Shown here: positions 17,269 to 26,767 of the stretch, one piece after another | How positions within the stretch are numbered: position 1 is the first letter of the stretch | Layout: every line of letters starts with the position of its first letter | NCBI GenBank assembly: GCA_031362405.1 | Contig: JANLSO010000165.1 | Span: 1-31,479 of the forward strand | Source: JANLSO01 sp031362405 | GTDB taxonomy: Bacteria > Actinomycetota > Thermoleophilia > Miltoncostaeales > Miltoncostaeaceae | Direction: 5' to 3' | Length of the DNA stretch: 31,479 nt | Notes under the pieces: model-generated | What the model saw: the letters and a program-made list of their open reading frames with translations, nothing else | Databases searched by the model: none | Told to the model about the DNA's origin: nothing | Translations under genes and position numbers: made by a program

Positions 17269-18020
17269 GCCGAGACGCTCCGGCCCGACAAGCGGCTGAG
17301 CGCCTCGGAGACCTCTGCGCGCACATCGGCCATCCGGCGCGGATCCCGGGGGTGGGGGACACCCACCGCGATCTCGCGCGTGATCCCCATCGGCCGTGGT
17401 CCGCAGACGACAACCCGGTCGGCCAGCAGCACGGCCTCTTCGATATCGTGCGTGACCAGAACGACGCTCGGGCGGTGCTCGACCCACGTAGCCCGAAGGT
17501 CGGCCCGCAGGTCGGCGCGGGTTAGGGCGTCGAGCGCCCCGAAAGGCTCGTCGAGAAGCCACCCACGGCGACCAGAGAGCAGCGTCCGTGCAAGGGCGGC
17601 GCGCTGGCGCATCCCTCCCGAAAGGGCGTGGGGGAAGTGATGCGCAAAGCCGCCGAGGCCGAAGCGCTCAAGAATTTCGGTGGTGGCCACCCGTGCTGCG
17701 GCGGCCTCAACGCCGGCCAGCCGAGGTCCGATCGCGATGTTCTGGGCGAGGGTACGCCAGGGAAACAGCGCGTCGGTCTGCGGCATCAGGGCAAGGTCGC
17801 CAGGCCGCACCGGACGCCCGTCGATGTTCACGTCGCCGCGATCGGGGCGTAACAGGCCCGCCAGGACATCCAGGAGCGTGCTTTTCCCACAGCCCGACGG
17901 GCCGACGAGCGCGAGGAACTCTCCGGCTGCAACGGTCAGGTCGATGTCGGCGAGGACGCTCTGGTGACCGTCACGCGACACCGACACGTCCCGAACCTCA
18001 ATGCGCGGCGCGTCAGACAT
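17265..18020 (-). CDS. thiZ: ABC transporter ATPase, ThiZ-like
   Basis: A 251-residue ATP-binding subunit. Walker A GPSGCGKST is near residues 40-48, the Q-loop is LMPQTDALFPWRTL, the ABC signature is LSGGMRQRAALARTLL, Walker B is WLLDEPFGALDALTR and the H-loop is VLVTHDIEEAV. The FPWRTL and FGALDALTR variants are those of nitrate/taurine/thiamine-precursor importers. ATG 18020 overlaps the end of thiL by 8 bases. It energises the ThiX-ThiY pair downstream. Confidence 0.92.
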   Translation of the reverse strand: MSDAPRIEVRDVSVSRDGHQSVLADIDLTVAAGEFLALVGPSGCGKSTLLDVLAGLLRPDRGDVNIDGRPVRPGDLALMPQTDALFPWRTLAQNIAIGPRLAGVEAAAARVATTEILERFGLGGFAHHFPHALSGGMRQRAALARTLLSGRRGWLLDEPFGALDALTRADLRADLRATWVEHRPSVVLVTHDIEEAVLLADRVVVCGPRPMGITREIAVGVPHPRDPRRMADVRAEVSEALSRLSGRSVSA

Positions 18021-18969
18021 CGTGCGACCAACCCCACGACGTCAGCGCCATCGGCCGACCGGCGCGAACGATTTCCGTGCCCCGCCCGGCCCGCAGATAA
18101 CCGACTACGGTTGGCGCATTTGACAGCCGCTCGCTGACCTTCGCCAGGTCGTCGGCCGCGACGCTGAAGATCAGCTCGTAGTCCTCACCGCCCGTCGCGG
18201 CGAACTCGGCGGGATCACGCCCGATTGCCCGGGCGACGTCCGCGACACCCTTTTGAAGAGGTACCAAATTGAGATCGATCACGGCCCGGCACCCCGACGC
18301 CTCGGCGAGCCGGGCTGCGTCGAGAACCAGGCCGTCGGAGCAGTCGAGCATCGCCGAGACCCCGCCTTCGGCGAGAGCCCGCCCCACAGAGATCAGGGGA
18401 TGTGGCCGTTGGTGACGCGCGATCAGCGCGGCGGCGTGCGGCACCACCAGACCTCGCGTCAGCACCTCGAGCCCCGCCGCCGAGCCTCCCAGAGGGCCGG
18501 TGACGACGATCAGATCATCGACGCGCCCCGTGCTGCGAAGGACCGGTGCCTGCCCCGCAGGCATCCGTCCGATGACCGTCACCCCGATGGTCGCGATCGC
18601 AGCGGCGCTGGTGTCGCCACCGGCGATCGTGCATCCGTGCTCTGCGGCAAGCGCCTCCATCGCTTCGTAGAGCTGATCGATCGCCGCCGGAAGAAGGCCG
18701 GGCGGCACGGTCAGCCCGACCAGCGCGCACACCGGGTCGGCCCCCATCGCCGCGATGTCGCTGAGGTTCACCGCGAGGGCCGCGTGCCCGACATCGGGCC
18801 ACGAACGCGTCTCGGGCCGGAAGTGAACTCCCTCGACCAGCATGTCGTGTGCCGCGACCATGGTGGCCGCACCCTCGAACACCGCGGCGTCGTCGCCGAT
18901 GCCGACAAGAACTCCCGGCCGCATGCCGACGGCCCCGGCGATGCGCGCGATCAACGCATTCTCTGAAAT
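18013..18969 (-). CDS. thiL: Thiamine-monophosphate kinase
   Basis: Phosphorylates thiamine monophosphate to TPP, the last step of the pathway. It has GIGDDAAVF (metal and ATP binding), VNLSDIAAMGADP, CTIAGGDTSAA, VTGPLGGSAAGL, DCSDGLVLDAARLAEASG and ATGGEDYELIF, all classic ThiL blocks. The start is unusual. The first ordinary in-frame start, TTG 19014, lies inside the TPP riboswitch and is unlikely. Behind the riboswitch's own GGGAGG, 8 bases on, the in-frame codon is ATT (18969), giving ISENALIARI and 318 residues. The next ordinary start is TTG 18954, five codons later, without a good ribosome site. I list the ATT but regard the start as open. The ATPase gene overlaps its end. Confidence 0.85.
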   Translation of the reverse strand: MSENALIARIAGAVGMRPGVLVGIGDDAAVFEGAATMVAAHDMLVEGVHFRPETRSWPDVGHAALAVNLSDIAAMGADPVCALVGLTVPPGLLPAAIDQLYEAMEALAAEHGCTIAGGDTSAAAIATIGVTVIGRMPAGQAPVLRSTGRVDDLIVVTGPLGGSAAGLEVLTRGLVVPHAAALIARHQRPHPLISVGRALAEGGVSAMLDCSDGLVLDAARLAEASGCRAVIDLNLVPLQKGVADVARAIGRDPAEFAATGGEDYELIFSVAADDLAKVSERLSNAPTVVGYLRAGRGTEIVRAGRPMALTSWGWSHDV

Positions 18970-18976
18970 CTCGACG

Positions 18977-19066
18977 ACCTCCCTTGCGCTGGCATTACCC
19001 AGTTCAGGTTCCAAGGGTCGAGGCCGAATCGCCTCCTCTCAGCCGCCCACGGCAGCTCCCCTGTCG
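18977..19066 (-). promoter_or_regulatory. TPP riboswitch (THI box) controlling the thiamine operon
   Basis: Read on the minus strand, the leader has the conserved thi-box blocks in order: GGGGAGC, stem GCTGCC/GGCGGC closing before CTGAGA, a GAGGC/GCCTC side stem, GACCCTTGGAACCTGA, CTGGGTAATGCCAG, then GCGCAAGGGA. The 3' conserved AGGGAGG doubles as the ribosome-binding site of thiL, so TPP binding probably blocks translation. The aptamer begins about where transcription should start. Confidence 0.93.
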
Positions 19067-19072
19067 CGAGAG

Positions 19073-19103
19073 ACCGTAGCACCGGGATGGTGCCGTTCGC
19101 TAA
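19073..19103 (-). promoter_or_regulatory. Possible promoter of the thiamine operon
   Basis: On the minus strand, TTAGCG (19098-19103) and TACGGT (19073-19078) are 19 bases apart and would start transcription near the 5' edge of the TPP aptamer. The match is weak; position is the main support. Confidence 0.35.
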
Positions 19104-19189
19104 GGACGCCGCGGCCGCGGCCGATGAGACTCGTGACCTGCGCACGTCAGCGGGGAGAAGACTCGGATCGACCGAAGGGTCCTGTTCTG

Positions 19190-19669
19190 ATGAGCACCGA
19201 CATCGCCACCGATCCTCAGGCTCGCCAGCTGGTCGTCTTTACGTTGGGCGCCGAGGAGTACGGCGTTCCGATCACCCTGGTGCAGGAAATCATCCGCTAC
19301 ACCCCTCCGCGGCCGATCCCGGGGAGCCCGCCACACGTCGAAGGCGTCATCAACCTGCGTGGCCGGATCATCCCCGTGGTCGATCTTCGCTCACGCTTCG
19401 GTGCGAGCGGGGAGCGGCCCGAGGAGGCGAAGATCGTGATCGTGGAGCTGTCGGAGGCCACCGTCGGCACCATTGTCGACGAGGTCAAAGAGGTCCTTAC
19501 CGTCAGCGGCGACCAGACCGAACCCCCGCCGGAGGGTGTCGGTGACGCCGAGTACCTCGAGGCGGTCGCCAAGCTCGAAGGTCGCCTGCTGGTGATCCTC
19601 GATATGACCAAGCTTTTTGGGGACTCCGCAACGCTGCAGCTCTCGGGCGCGCGCGACGTTCGTACCTGA
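19190..19669 (+). CDS. cheW: CheW-type chemotaxis coupling protein
   Basis: A 159-residue cytoplasmic scaffold of the CheW fold, which normally links chemoreceptors to CheA. It shows RQLVVFTLGAEEYGVPITLVQEI, then PGSPPHVEGVINLRGRIIPVVDLR, KIVIVELSEATVGTIVDEVKEVL and GRLLVILDMTKLF, the regular CheW pattern including the NLRG.IIPV.DLR core. No cheA, cheY or receptor gene is in the window, so its partner is elsewhere. ATG 19190 gives the standard N-terminus; the frame is open much further upstream but only as antisense of thiL and the riboswitch. Confidence 0.92.
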   Translation: MSTDIATDPQARQLVVFTLGAEEYGVPITLVQEIIRYTPPRPIPGSPPHVEGVINLRGRIIPVVDLRSRFGASGERPEEAKIVIVELSEATVGTIVDEVKEVLTVSGDQTEPPPEGVGDAEYLEAVAKLEGRLLVILDMTKLFGDSATLQLSGARDVRT

Positions 19670-19693
19670 CGGCCCGCCTTTGCGTGGGCCGTC
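19668..19693 (+). terminator. Hairpin after cheW
   Basis: GACGGCCC (19668-19675) and GGGCCGTC (19686-19693) form an 8-bp stem with a 10-base loop directly at the cheW stop. Confidence 0.5.
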
Positions 19694-19707
19694 GCCGGTA
19701 CCGGCGG

Positions 19708-19713
19708 TAGAGT
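19708..19713 (+). promoter_or_regulatory. -10 box for a leaderless transcript
   Basis: TAGAGT ends seven bases before GTG 19721, with no Shine-Dalgarno sequence between. This argues that the GTG at 19712, which overlaps the box, is not the start. Confidence 0.45.
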
Positions 19714-19720
19714 GCGGGGC

Positions 19721-20860
19721 GTGACGAGCGGCCGACTCATGACGCCCGCGCGGCACCTCGTGCAGAGCCTGCGATGGAAGCCCGGCGACGGGCCGTCTGC
19801 GTCGGCCGTTACGCGGGTGGTGCTCACGCTGCTCGGGGTGGGAGTCGTTCTGTGGCTCTTGTGGGTGAGCCGCAGCGTGCTGCAGTGGCTTGCGATCTCG
19901 GCGTTTCTCGCGGTCGCGATCAACCCGCTGGTGTCCCTGATGCAGAACCGATTGCGGTTTCGTCGGGCACCTTCCATCGGGGTCGTCTATCTGATCGGCA
20001 CCGGCGCGATCGTCGGGGCCGCGTTGCTGTTCGTGCCCCCGCTGATCGACGCCTCCCAGGGTCTGGTCGACAGCGTGCCGGGCTACGTCGACAGCCTCAG
20101 TCGTTCCGGCGTTGTCCAGGATCTCGACCGCGAGTACGGGCTTCTCCAACAGGTGCGCACGCAGGTTACGTCCGTGCTGTCGAACCTCGCCGGTCCGAAC
20201 GTGGCGTTCGATCTCGCCACGACCGTCGTCAACGGGATCCTCGCGCTGGTCAGCATCGCCGTCCTCACCTTTCTGCTGAGCCTCTATGGGCCTCGGATCC
20301 GGGCGTGGACCGAGGCGCAGTTCATGGGTGATGGCCGCGAGCGGACCGTGCGGATGCTCGATGGGATGTACAAGGTGATCGCGGGCTACGTGGTCGGCAC
20401 CGGCATCGTGGCGCTGGTCGCCGCGAGCGCGGCCTCGATCTTCATGTGGATCGCCGGCGTCCCGTACATCCCCGTGCTCGCGCTCTGGGTGTTCTTCCTG
20501 ACGTTTATCCCGCTGATCGGCGCCACCCTCGGTGGGGTTCCGTACATCGCGGTCGCCTTCTTTCAGAGCTGGCAGGTTGGCGTCGCAGCGGTCGTTTTTC
20601 TGGTCATCTACCAGCAGGTCGAGAACAATCTGGTGCAGCCGTTGATCCAAAAGCGGACCGTCAATCTGAACCCTCTGTGGATCATTCTCGCCGTGCTGAT
20701 GGGAACCCAGGCGTTCGGCATCCTCGGGGCCCTTGTCGCCATCCCGGTGGCGGGGATCCTGCAGGTCGTCGCCCAGGAATGGGTAGCCGGTCGCAGCGGG
20801 GCCGCTCCCGTGGCCGATCCCATCTCTGACGAGCCTCCCACGGCGGTCGAACCCACGTGA
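19721..20860 (+). CDS. AI-2E family membrane transporter (YdiK/PerM type)
   Basis: A 379-residue integral membrane protein with about eight helices. It begins with two hydrophobic hairpins (TRVVLTLLGVGVVLWLLWV; LAISAFLAVAINPLV), followed by the conserved PSIGVVYL region, a long soluble segment, and the C-terminal PYIPVLALWVFFLTFIPLIG. The family hallmark GGVPYIAVAFF and QQVENNLVQPLIQ follow; VEN.LVQP.I is diagnostic. Members export small molecules or ions; the substrate here is unknown. The stop overlaps the GTG of the next gene, so the two are translationally coupled. Confidence 0.9.
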   Translation: MTSGRLMTPARHLVQSLRWKPGDGPSASAVTRVVLTLLGVGVVLWLLWVSRSVLQWLAISAFLAVAINPLVSLMQNRLRFRRAPSIGVVYLIGTGAIVGAALLFVPPLIDASQGLVDSVPGYVDSLSRSGVVQDLDREYGLLQQVRTQVTSVLSNLAGPNVAFDLATTVVNGILALVSIAVLTFLLSLYGPRIRAWTEAQFMGDGRERTVRMLDGMYKVIAGYVVGTGIVALVAASAASIFMWIAGVPYIPVLALWVFFLTFIPLIGATLGGVPYIAVAFFQSWQVGVAAVVFLVIYQQVENNLVQPLIQKRTVNLNPLWIILAVLMGTQAFGILGALVAIPVAGILQVVAQEWVAGRSGAAPVADPISDEPPTAVEPT

Positions 20861-21594
20861 GCACCGCGCGTGGGCCGGTCACTCCTCAGGCGCGTCAACC
20901 GTGGAAGAAACTTCCGGTCATCGGGGTCGTCGCGGGCGTCCTGTTTCTCATCGGGGCGATTCTCGTGCCGCTCATCAACCGCACCACCACCGATGCTCAG
21001 GAGTTCTCTGAACCGATCGCGCGCGTCGCGGTGACCTCCGACAACGGCCGGGTGGAGATCGCCGTCGCCGAGTCGGGCCCCGCCCGTGTCGAGGCAACAC
21101 GCCGCTATGCGCTCTCGCGGCCCGACCTCAACGCCTTTGTGCGCGGAGGCACGCTGAGCGTGCGTGCTGCCTGCCCCGGGTGGGCATTCCTGTCGTGCAG
21201 CACCGACCTGCGCGTGATGGTGGCGCGTGGCACCGATGTGCGCGTCAACGTTTCGGGTGGAGACGTCCGGGTCGACGGGGTGGAGGGGGCGGTGGTCGTC
21301 CGCAGTGCCTCCGGTTCCGTGGCGGTCGCCGATGCCCGTGGCGCGCGGATCGACGTGCGTACGGTGGCCGACAAGGTCCGGATCGAGGCCGTGCGTGCGC
21401 CGCGGTCGATCGACGCTCTCAGCCAGGCGGGACGAATCGACATCGTTGTGCCCGCCGGCCGTTACGACATCACCGCGGTGGGAAACGGGCGCCTGAATGT
21501 GGACCCGAGTCTGGAGTCTGGATCCGGCCGGGCGCCACGTATCGGCGTCCGATCGGACACGGGCGACATCGTGATCGGAACTCGTCCCGGCTGA
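20857..21594 (+). CDS. Membrane-anchored DUF4097-type beta-repeat protein
   Basis: A 245-residue protein with one N-terminal helix (about residues 20-42, VIGVVAGVLFLIGAILVPLI) and an outside domain made of short repeating beta strands (DNGRVEIAVAES, GGDVRVDGVEGAVVVRSASG, SVAVADARGARIDVRTVADK, SDTGDIVIGTR). This right-handed repeat pattern with recurring G.v.v..v.g is that of the DUF4097 family, whose function is unknown. Two Cys (PGWAFLSC and AACPG) may form a disulfide. GTG 20857 overlaps the upstream stop. Confidence 0.75.
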   Translation: MSTARGPVTPQARQPWKKLPVIGVVAGVLFLIGAILVPLINRTTTDAQEFSEPIARVAVTSDNGRVEIAVAESGPARVEATRRYALSRPDLNAFVRGGTLSVRAACPGWAFLSCSTDLRVMVARGTDVRVNVSGGDVRVDGVEGAVVVRSASGSVAVADARGARIDVRTVADKVRIEAVRAPRSIDALSQAGRIDIVVPAGRYDITAVGNGRLNVDPSLESGSGRAPRIGVRSDTGDIVIGTRPG

Positions 21595-21648
21595 GCGTCG
21601 CGGCGCGCGCCGACCGCTGATGCTGTCCGAGCCGGGGCATACTCTTGA

Positions 21649-21662
21649 CGAACACATGTTCG
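21649..21662 (+). promoter_or_regulatory. SOS box (LexA-binding site)
   Basis: CGAACACATGTTCG is a perfect 14-base palindrome fitting the Gram-positive and actinobacterial SOS consensus CGAAC-N4-GTTCG. A -10-like TACTCT (21640-21645) lies just upstream and a -35-like TTGACG overlaps the left arm, so bound LexA would block transcription of the gene at 21682. Confidence 0.8.
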
Positions 21663-21681
21663 TTCGTTTGAGGAGCGCTCG

Positions 21682-21954
21682 GTGGACACACAACTGAATC
21701 TGTTCATCACTCAGGGCCGACCCGTCCCGATGGGGCGCCGCCGGCTGGGGCGCAATGACAGGCTCGCCCTGAAGATCGATGAGATCGGTGATCTCGCGGA
21801 ACTCGAGGCGGGTCGCGAACGCGCCCTGGGTGACCATCTCGGGGAGCGCAGAGCCCTCGAGCGTGCGCGCGACGCGCGGCGTTCCGCGGCCCTGCTGCGC
21901 GCAGGACCGCGTGGCGTCGCACGGGTCCTCGGCGAGGGCCGGCAAGCGGCATGA
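21682..21954 (+). CDS. SOS-controlled small protein with an N-terminal sliding-clamp-binding motif
   Basis: A 90-residue protein, not recognised as any named family. Residues 4-8 are QLNLF, which fits the consensus beta-clamp-binding pentapeptide (QL-S/D-LF) used by DNA polymerases and mismatch-repair proteins. A short basic stretch follows (GRRRLGRN), then charged helices (KIDEIGDLAELEAGRERALG; RRALERARDARRSAALLRAG) and the tail PRGVARVLGEGRQAA. There is no Cys, signal peptide or membrane segment. GTG 21682 has a strong GAGGAG six bases upstream (21670-21675), and third codon positions are GC-rich as in real genes here. An SOS box lies 19 bases before the start. It may bind the clamp during DNA damage; role inferred. 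Confidence 0.7.
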   Translation: MDTQLNLFITQGRPVPMGRRRLGRNDRLALKIDEIGDLAELEAGRERALGDHLGERRALERARDARRSAALLRAGPRGVARVLGEGRQAA

Positions 21955-21974
21955 GCTCCGCCTGCCACACGTGC

Positions 21975-22298
21975 TCAGCCGGGCGTGGCCTCGGTCTGAG
22001 ATCCGTCGCTGGGCCAGATCGCCGGCAGGTCCATCTCGAAGCCGCCATCGTCGGACGCGTGATCGGCGTGCCACGCCGTGAAGTTCGGGATCGAGAAGCC
22101 CACGACACGATTCGAGTGCAGGTCGAGCCGGATGAAGACGTCGCGTACCGGATCGTGCACCGTGCGGGCCGGGGCGACGGGCCCATACGAGCAGTGGTAA
22201 GCATCCTTGTCTTTGTCGTACTGGGTGAACGTCTCGACGGGCGGCGGGTCCGTACTGCCGGGCGGGGTTCCGGGGCTACTGGGGGGAGTGGTGCTCAT
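21975..22298 (-). CDS. Small acidic protein of unknown function
   Basis: A 107-residue protein. Residues 1-22 are a Pro/Ser/Thr-rich disordered head (TPPSSPGTPPGSTDPPP). The rest is a compact domain: TFTQYDKDKDAYHCSYGPVA, DPVRDVFIRLDLHSNRVVGFSI, then NFTAWHADHASDDGGFEMDLPAIWP. The pattern D..RD.F.RLD...N.VVGF.I resembles DUF2283-like proteins, but I cannot assign it firmly. ATG 22298 is well placed. It lies downstream of the TetR gene on the same strand, 36 bases beyond its stop, and tail to tail with the SOS gene. Confidence 0.6.
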   Translation of the reverse strand: MSTTPPSSPGTPPGSTDPPPVETFTQYDKDKDAYHCSYGPVAPARTVHDPVRDVFIRLDLHSNRVVGFSIPNFTAWHADHASDDGGFEMDLPAIWPSDGSQTEATPG

Positions 22299-22334
22299 CG
22301 AGACTCCTCGTGGATCGGAAACGACTCCGCGAGT

Positions 22335-22973
22335 CTACGTGCGGGGCTCAGGGGCGGGCCGCGGTGCCCGGATGCCATTGAGGACGCTCGCCAGAAGGGC
22401 GCTCACGAACGCCGCGTCGATGGGCTCGTGCGAGACCATGTGCCGGAAGAAAAGGGGGCCGGCGAGCGCGGCGCAGACGACATCGGGGGCGACATCCGGG
22501 TCGAGCTCGCCGCGGTTCTGTGCTCGCACGACGACCTCCACGACCGGCGTACGGCACTCGCGGCTGAATTGCGCATGCAGGCGCGCGAGCTCCGGATCAC
22601 GGGCGGCAGCGTCCGCGAGGGAGGGGATCGCGCGAGACCACGGCTCGTTCACGAGATCACGCGCCAGCGTCAGCATCATCTGCTCGAGATCACATGCGAC
22701 ATCACCGGTGTCGGGTGCAACCGACGGCGTCGCCATCGTGCGGAAGGCGTCGATCATCAACTCTGCGCGGGACGGCCACTGGCGGTAGATCGTCGTCTTG
22801 GCGACTCCCGAGCGGGCGGCGACCGCCTCAATCGTGACGCCGCCGAAGCCGACTTCGCTCAGCAACTCGGCGCACGCGGCGAGGACGACCGCTCGGGAGC
22901 GAGCGACCCGTGGATCCCACGCCGGCAGCGCGCACGCGTCAGTCACGCTGGTCTTTTCGGGTGATTCCGACAA
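22335..22973 (-). CDS. TetR-family transcriptional repressor
   Basis: A 212-residue regulator. The helix-turn-helix is at about residues 47-73 (VTIEAVAARSGVAKTTIYRQWPSRAELMI), preceded by SRAVVLAACAELLSEVGFGG. The C-terminal ligand domain (MMLTLARDLVNEPWSRAIP, then FSRECRTPVVEVVVRAQNRGEL) is of the TetR_C_11/16 sort. It is transcribed away from the MFS exporter gene, and two inverted repeats lie in the 112-base gap, the usual layout for a repressor of itself and a drug pump. The TTG start 22973 is the longest; a GTG lies ten codons in. Confidence 0.88.
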   Translation of the reverse strand: MSESPEKTSVTDACALPAWDPRVARSRAVVLAACAELLSEVGFGGVTIEAVAARSGVAKTTIYRQWPSRAELMIDAFRTMATPSVAPDTGDVACDLEQMMLTLARDLVNEPWSRAIPSLADAAARDPELARLHAQFSRECRTPVVEVVVRAQNRGELDPDVAPDVVCAALAGPLFFRHMVSHEPIDAAFVSALLASVLNGIRAPRPAPEPRT

Positions 22974-22998
22974 TTGCTCCCGAACCCCTTGTGGGTAG

Positions 22999-23016
22999 CG
23001 CTACGGTTTCGTAGCG
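22999..23016. promoter_or_regulatory. Probable TetR operator, site 1
   Basis: CGCTACG (22999-23005) and CGTAGCG (23010-23016) form a perfect 7-bp dyad with a 4-base centre, between the TetR and MFS genes. Confidence 0.6.
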
Positions 23017-23027
23017 TGGCGATCAGC

Positions 23028-23049
23028 TCCGCTACCGTAGCGTAGCGGA
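23028..23049. promoter_or_regulatory. Probable TetR operator, site 2
   Basis: TCCGCTAC (23028-23035) and GTAGCGGA (23042-23049) form a perfect 8-bp dyad with a 6-base centre. It shares GCTAC...GTAGC with site 1; the two centres are 31 bp apart, about three helical turns, so two dimers could bind the same face. Confidence 0.6.
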
Positions 23050-23085
23050 AGCAATTCACGTTTCTCTTCGTTCGGAGGTGCCCAC

Positions 23086-24528
23086 GTGGCACAGGATGAT
23101 TCCCGTAAGTGGTCGGTCCTTGTACTTCTCTGCATCACGCAGCTGATTCTGGTGCTCGACATCTCGATCGTAAATGTCGCGCTGACCGACATCCAGAACG
23201 CCCTCGATTTCTCTCTGGAGAACCTCCAGTGGGTGGTGAGCGCCTACACGCTGACCTTCGGTGGCTTCTTGCTGCTCGGTGGACGTATGGGTGATCTGTT
23301 CGGCCGTCGCCGACTTTTCCTCATTGGCCTCGCCGTTTTCGCGCTCGCGTCGCTGGCCTGCGGCCTTTCGCAGAGCGACGGCATGCTGATCGGCGCGCGG
23401 GCGGTCCAGGGTATTGGCGCGGCGATCATCGCGCCGGTCTCGCTGTCGATTCTCACCACAACCTTCGCCGAGGGCGCCGAGCGCAACAAAGCGCTGGGCA
23501 TCTGGGGCGGCATCGCCGGCGCCGGTGGCGCCATCGGCGTACTGGCAGGCGGCGTGCTCACCAACTTCCTCGGCTGGGAGTGGATCTTCCTTGTGAACGT
23601 CCCGATCGCGGCCACGGTGTTCTTCTTGATTCCCCGGTTCGTGTCGGAGAGCAAGGCGGAGAACCTCAAAGGCCTGGACATCGCGGGATCGGTCACCGGT
23701 ACCGCGGGTCTTGCGGGGATTGTCTACGGCCTGGTTCATGCGCAGACTGATGGGTGGGGAAACTCGATCACGATCGCGGTCCTGGCCGCGTCGGTTGCAC
23801 TTCTCGGCTCGTTCCTGTTCATCGAGTCGCGGTCGAAGTCGCCGATCCTTCCCTTGAGCATCTTCAGGCTGCGCACGCTCGCCGGAGCCAACATCGTCGG
23901 CTTCTTGCTCGGCTGCGCGATCTTCGCGATGTTCTACTTCCTGTCGCTCTACATGCAGCAGGTCCTCGGCTACGACGCCCTGGGCACGGGGCTGCGCTAT
24001 CTGCTCGTGGCGATCGTGATCATCATCGCCGCGGGCGCCTCGCAGGCCCTGGTGACGCGGCTCGGCGTTCGGCCGATCCTCGCAGGAGGCATGTTCCTGC
24101 TGACGCTCGGCCTGCTGTGGTTCACGATGGTGTCGGTCAATGGTTCGTACACCGTCGACCTCGTGCCCGGCTTCATCCTCGCCGGAATCGGTCTGGGCGC
24201 GTCGTTCGTGCCGGTGTCGATCGCAGCCCTCCAAGGTGTCACCTCCGAGCTTGCGGGTGTTGCGAGCGGGCTCATCAACACCTCTCAGCAGATCGGCGGA
24301 GCGCTGGGTATCGCGATTCTGTCGACGGTCGCCAACACCGTGACCGAGAACAACAGCCCAACGGGCAGCCTGCAGGGAGCATCCCCGCAGTCAGTGGTCG
24401 ACGGTCTGTCGGCGGCCTTCTGGGTCGGCGCGGGCATGGCCGTCATTGGCCTGCTGGCGACCCTCCTGGTGATCCAGAAGGTGCGGATGTCGGAGTCCGA
24501 GGCCGAAGTGGCACCGGCCGCTTCGTAG
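23086..24528 (+). CDS. MFS drug exporter, DHA2/EmrB-QacA type (14 TM)
   Basis: A 480-residue proton-driven efflux pump with 14 predicted helices. Motif D LDISIVNVALTDIQ (helix 1), the DHA2-typical LQWVVSAYTLTFGGFLLLGG, motif A GGRMGDLFGRRRLF, motif B ARAVQGIGAAIIAPVS and motif C GAGGAIGVLAGGVLTNFLGW are all present. WEWIFLVNVP and GLINTSQQIGGALGIAIL are further DHA2 marks. Substrates are likely amphipathic drugs but cannot be read from sequence. GTG 23086 has CGGAGG upstream. Divergent TetR gene and paired operators indicate drug-inducible control. Confidence 0.93.
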   Translation: MAQDDSRKWSVLVLLCITQLILVLDISIVNVALTDIQNALDFSLENLQWVVSAYTLTFGGFLLLGGRMGDLFGRRRLFLIGLAVFALASLACGLSQSDGMLIGARAVQGIGAAIIAPVSLSILTTTFAEGAERNKALGIWGGIAGAGGAIGVLAGGVLTNFLGWEWIFLVNVPIAATVFFLIPRFVSESKAENLKGLDIAGSVTGTAGLAGIVYGLVHAQTDGWGNSITIAVLAASVALLGSFLFIESRSKSPILPLSIFRLRTLAGANIVGFLLGCAIFAMFYFLSLYMQQVLGYDALGTGLRYLLVAIVIIIAAGASQALVTRLGVRPILAGGMFLLTLGLLWFTMVSVNGSYTVDLVPGFILAGIGLGASFVPVSIAALQGVTSELAGVASGLINTSQQIGGALGIAILSTVANTVTENNSPTGSLQGASPQSVVDGLSAAFWVGAGMAVIGLLATLLVIQKVRMSESEAEVAPAAS

Positions 24529-24537
24529 TCGCGACCC

Positions 24538-24573
24538 CGATGGTCCGACGCGCGATGACGCGTCGGACCATCG
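24538..24573 (+). terminator. Strong hairpin terminator after the MFS gene
   Basis: Perfect 15-bp arms CGATGGTCCGACGCG / CGCGTCGGACCATCG with a 6-base loop, 10 bases after the MFS stop and 50 before the mutase start. Confidence 0.7.
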
Positions 24574-24622
24574 GCGGGTGTTTATCCTCCCTGGCAGTCC
24601 GCAATACGGAGGCCCCGCGCGC

Positions 24623-26763
<2,141 letters not shown>

Positions 26764-26767
<4 letters not shown>

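Noticed and set aside
18842..19189. A long N-terminal extension of CheW
   Set aside because: It would be antisense to thiL and to the TPP riboswitch; the CheW domain begins at the ATG 19190.
23056..24234. A 392-codon minus-strand frame
   Set aside because: Antisense to the 14-TM exporter and through the operator region; rich in Glu/Arg/Asp/His without domains.
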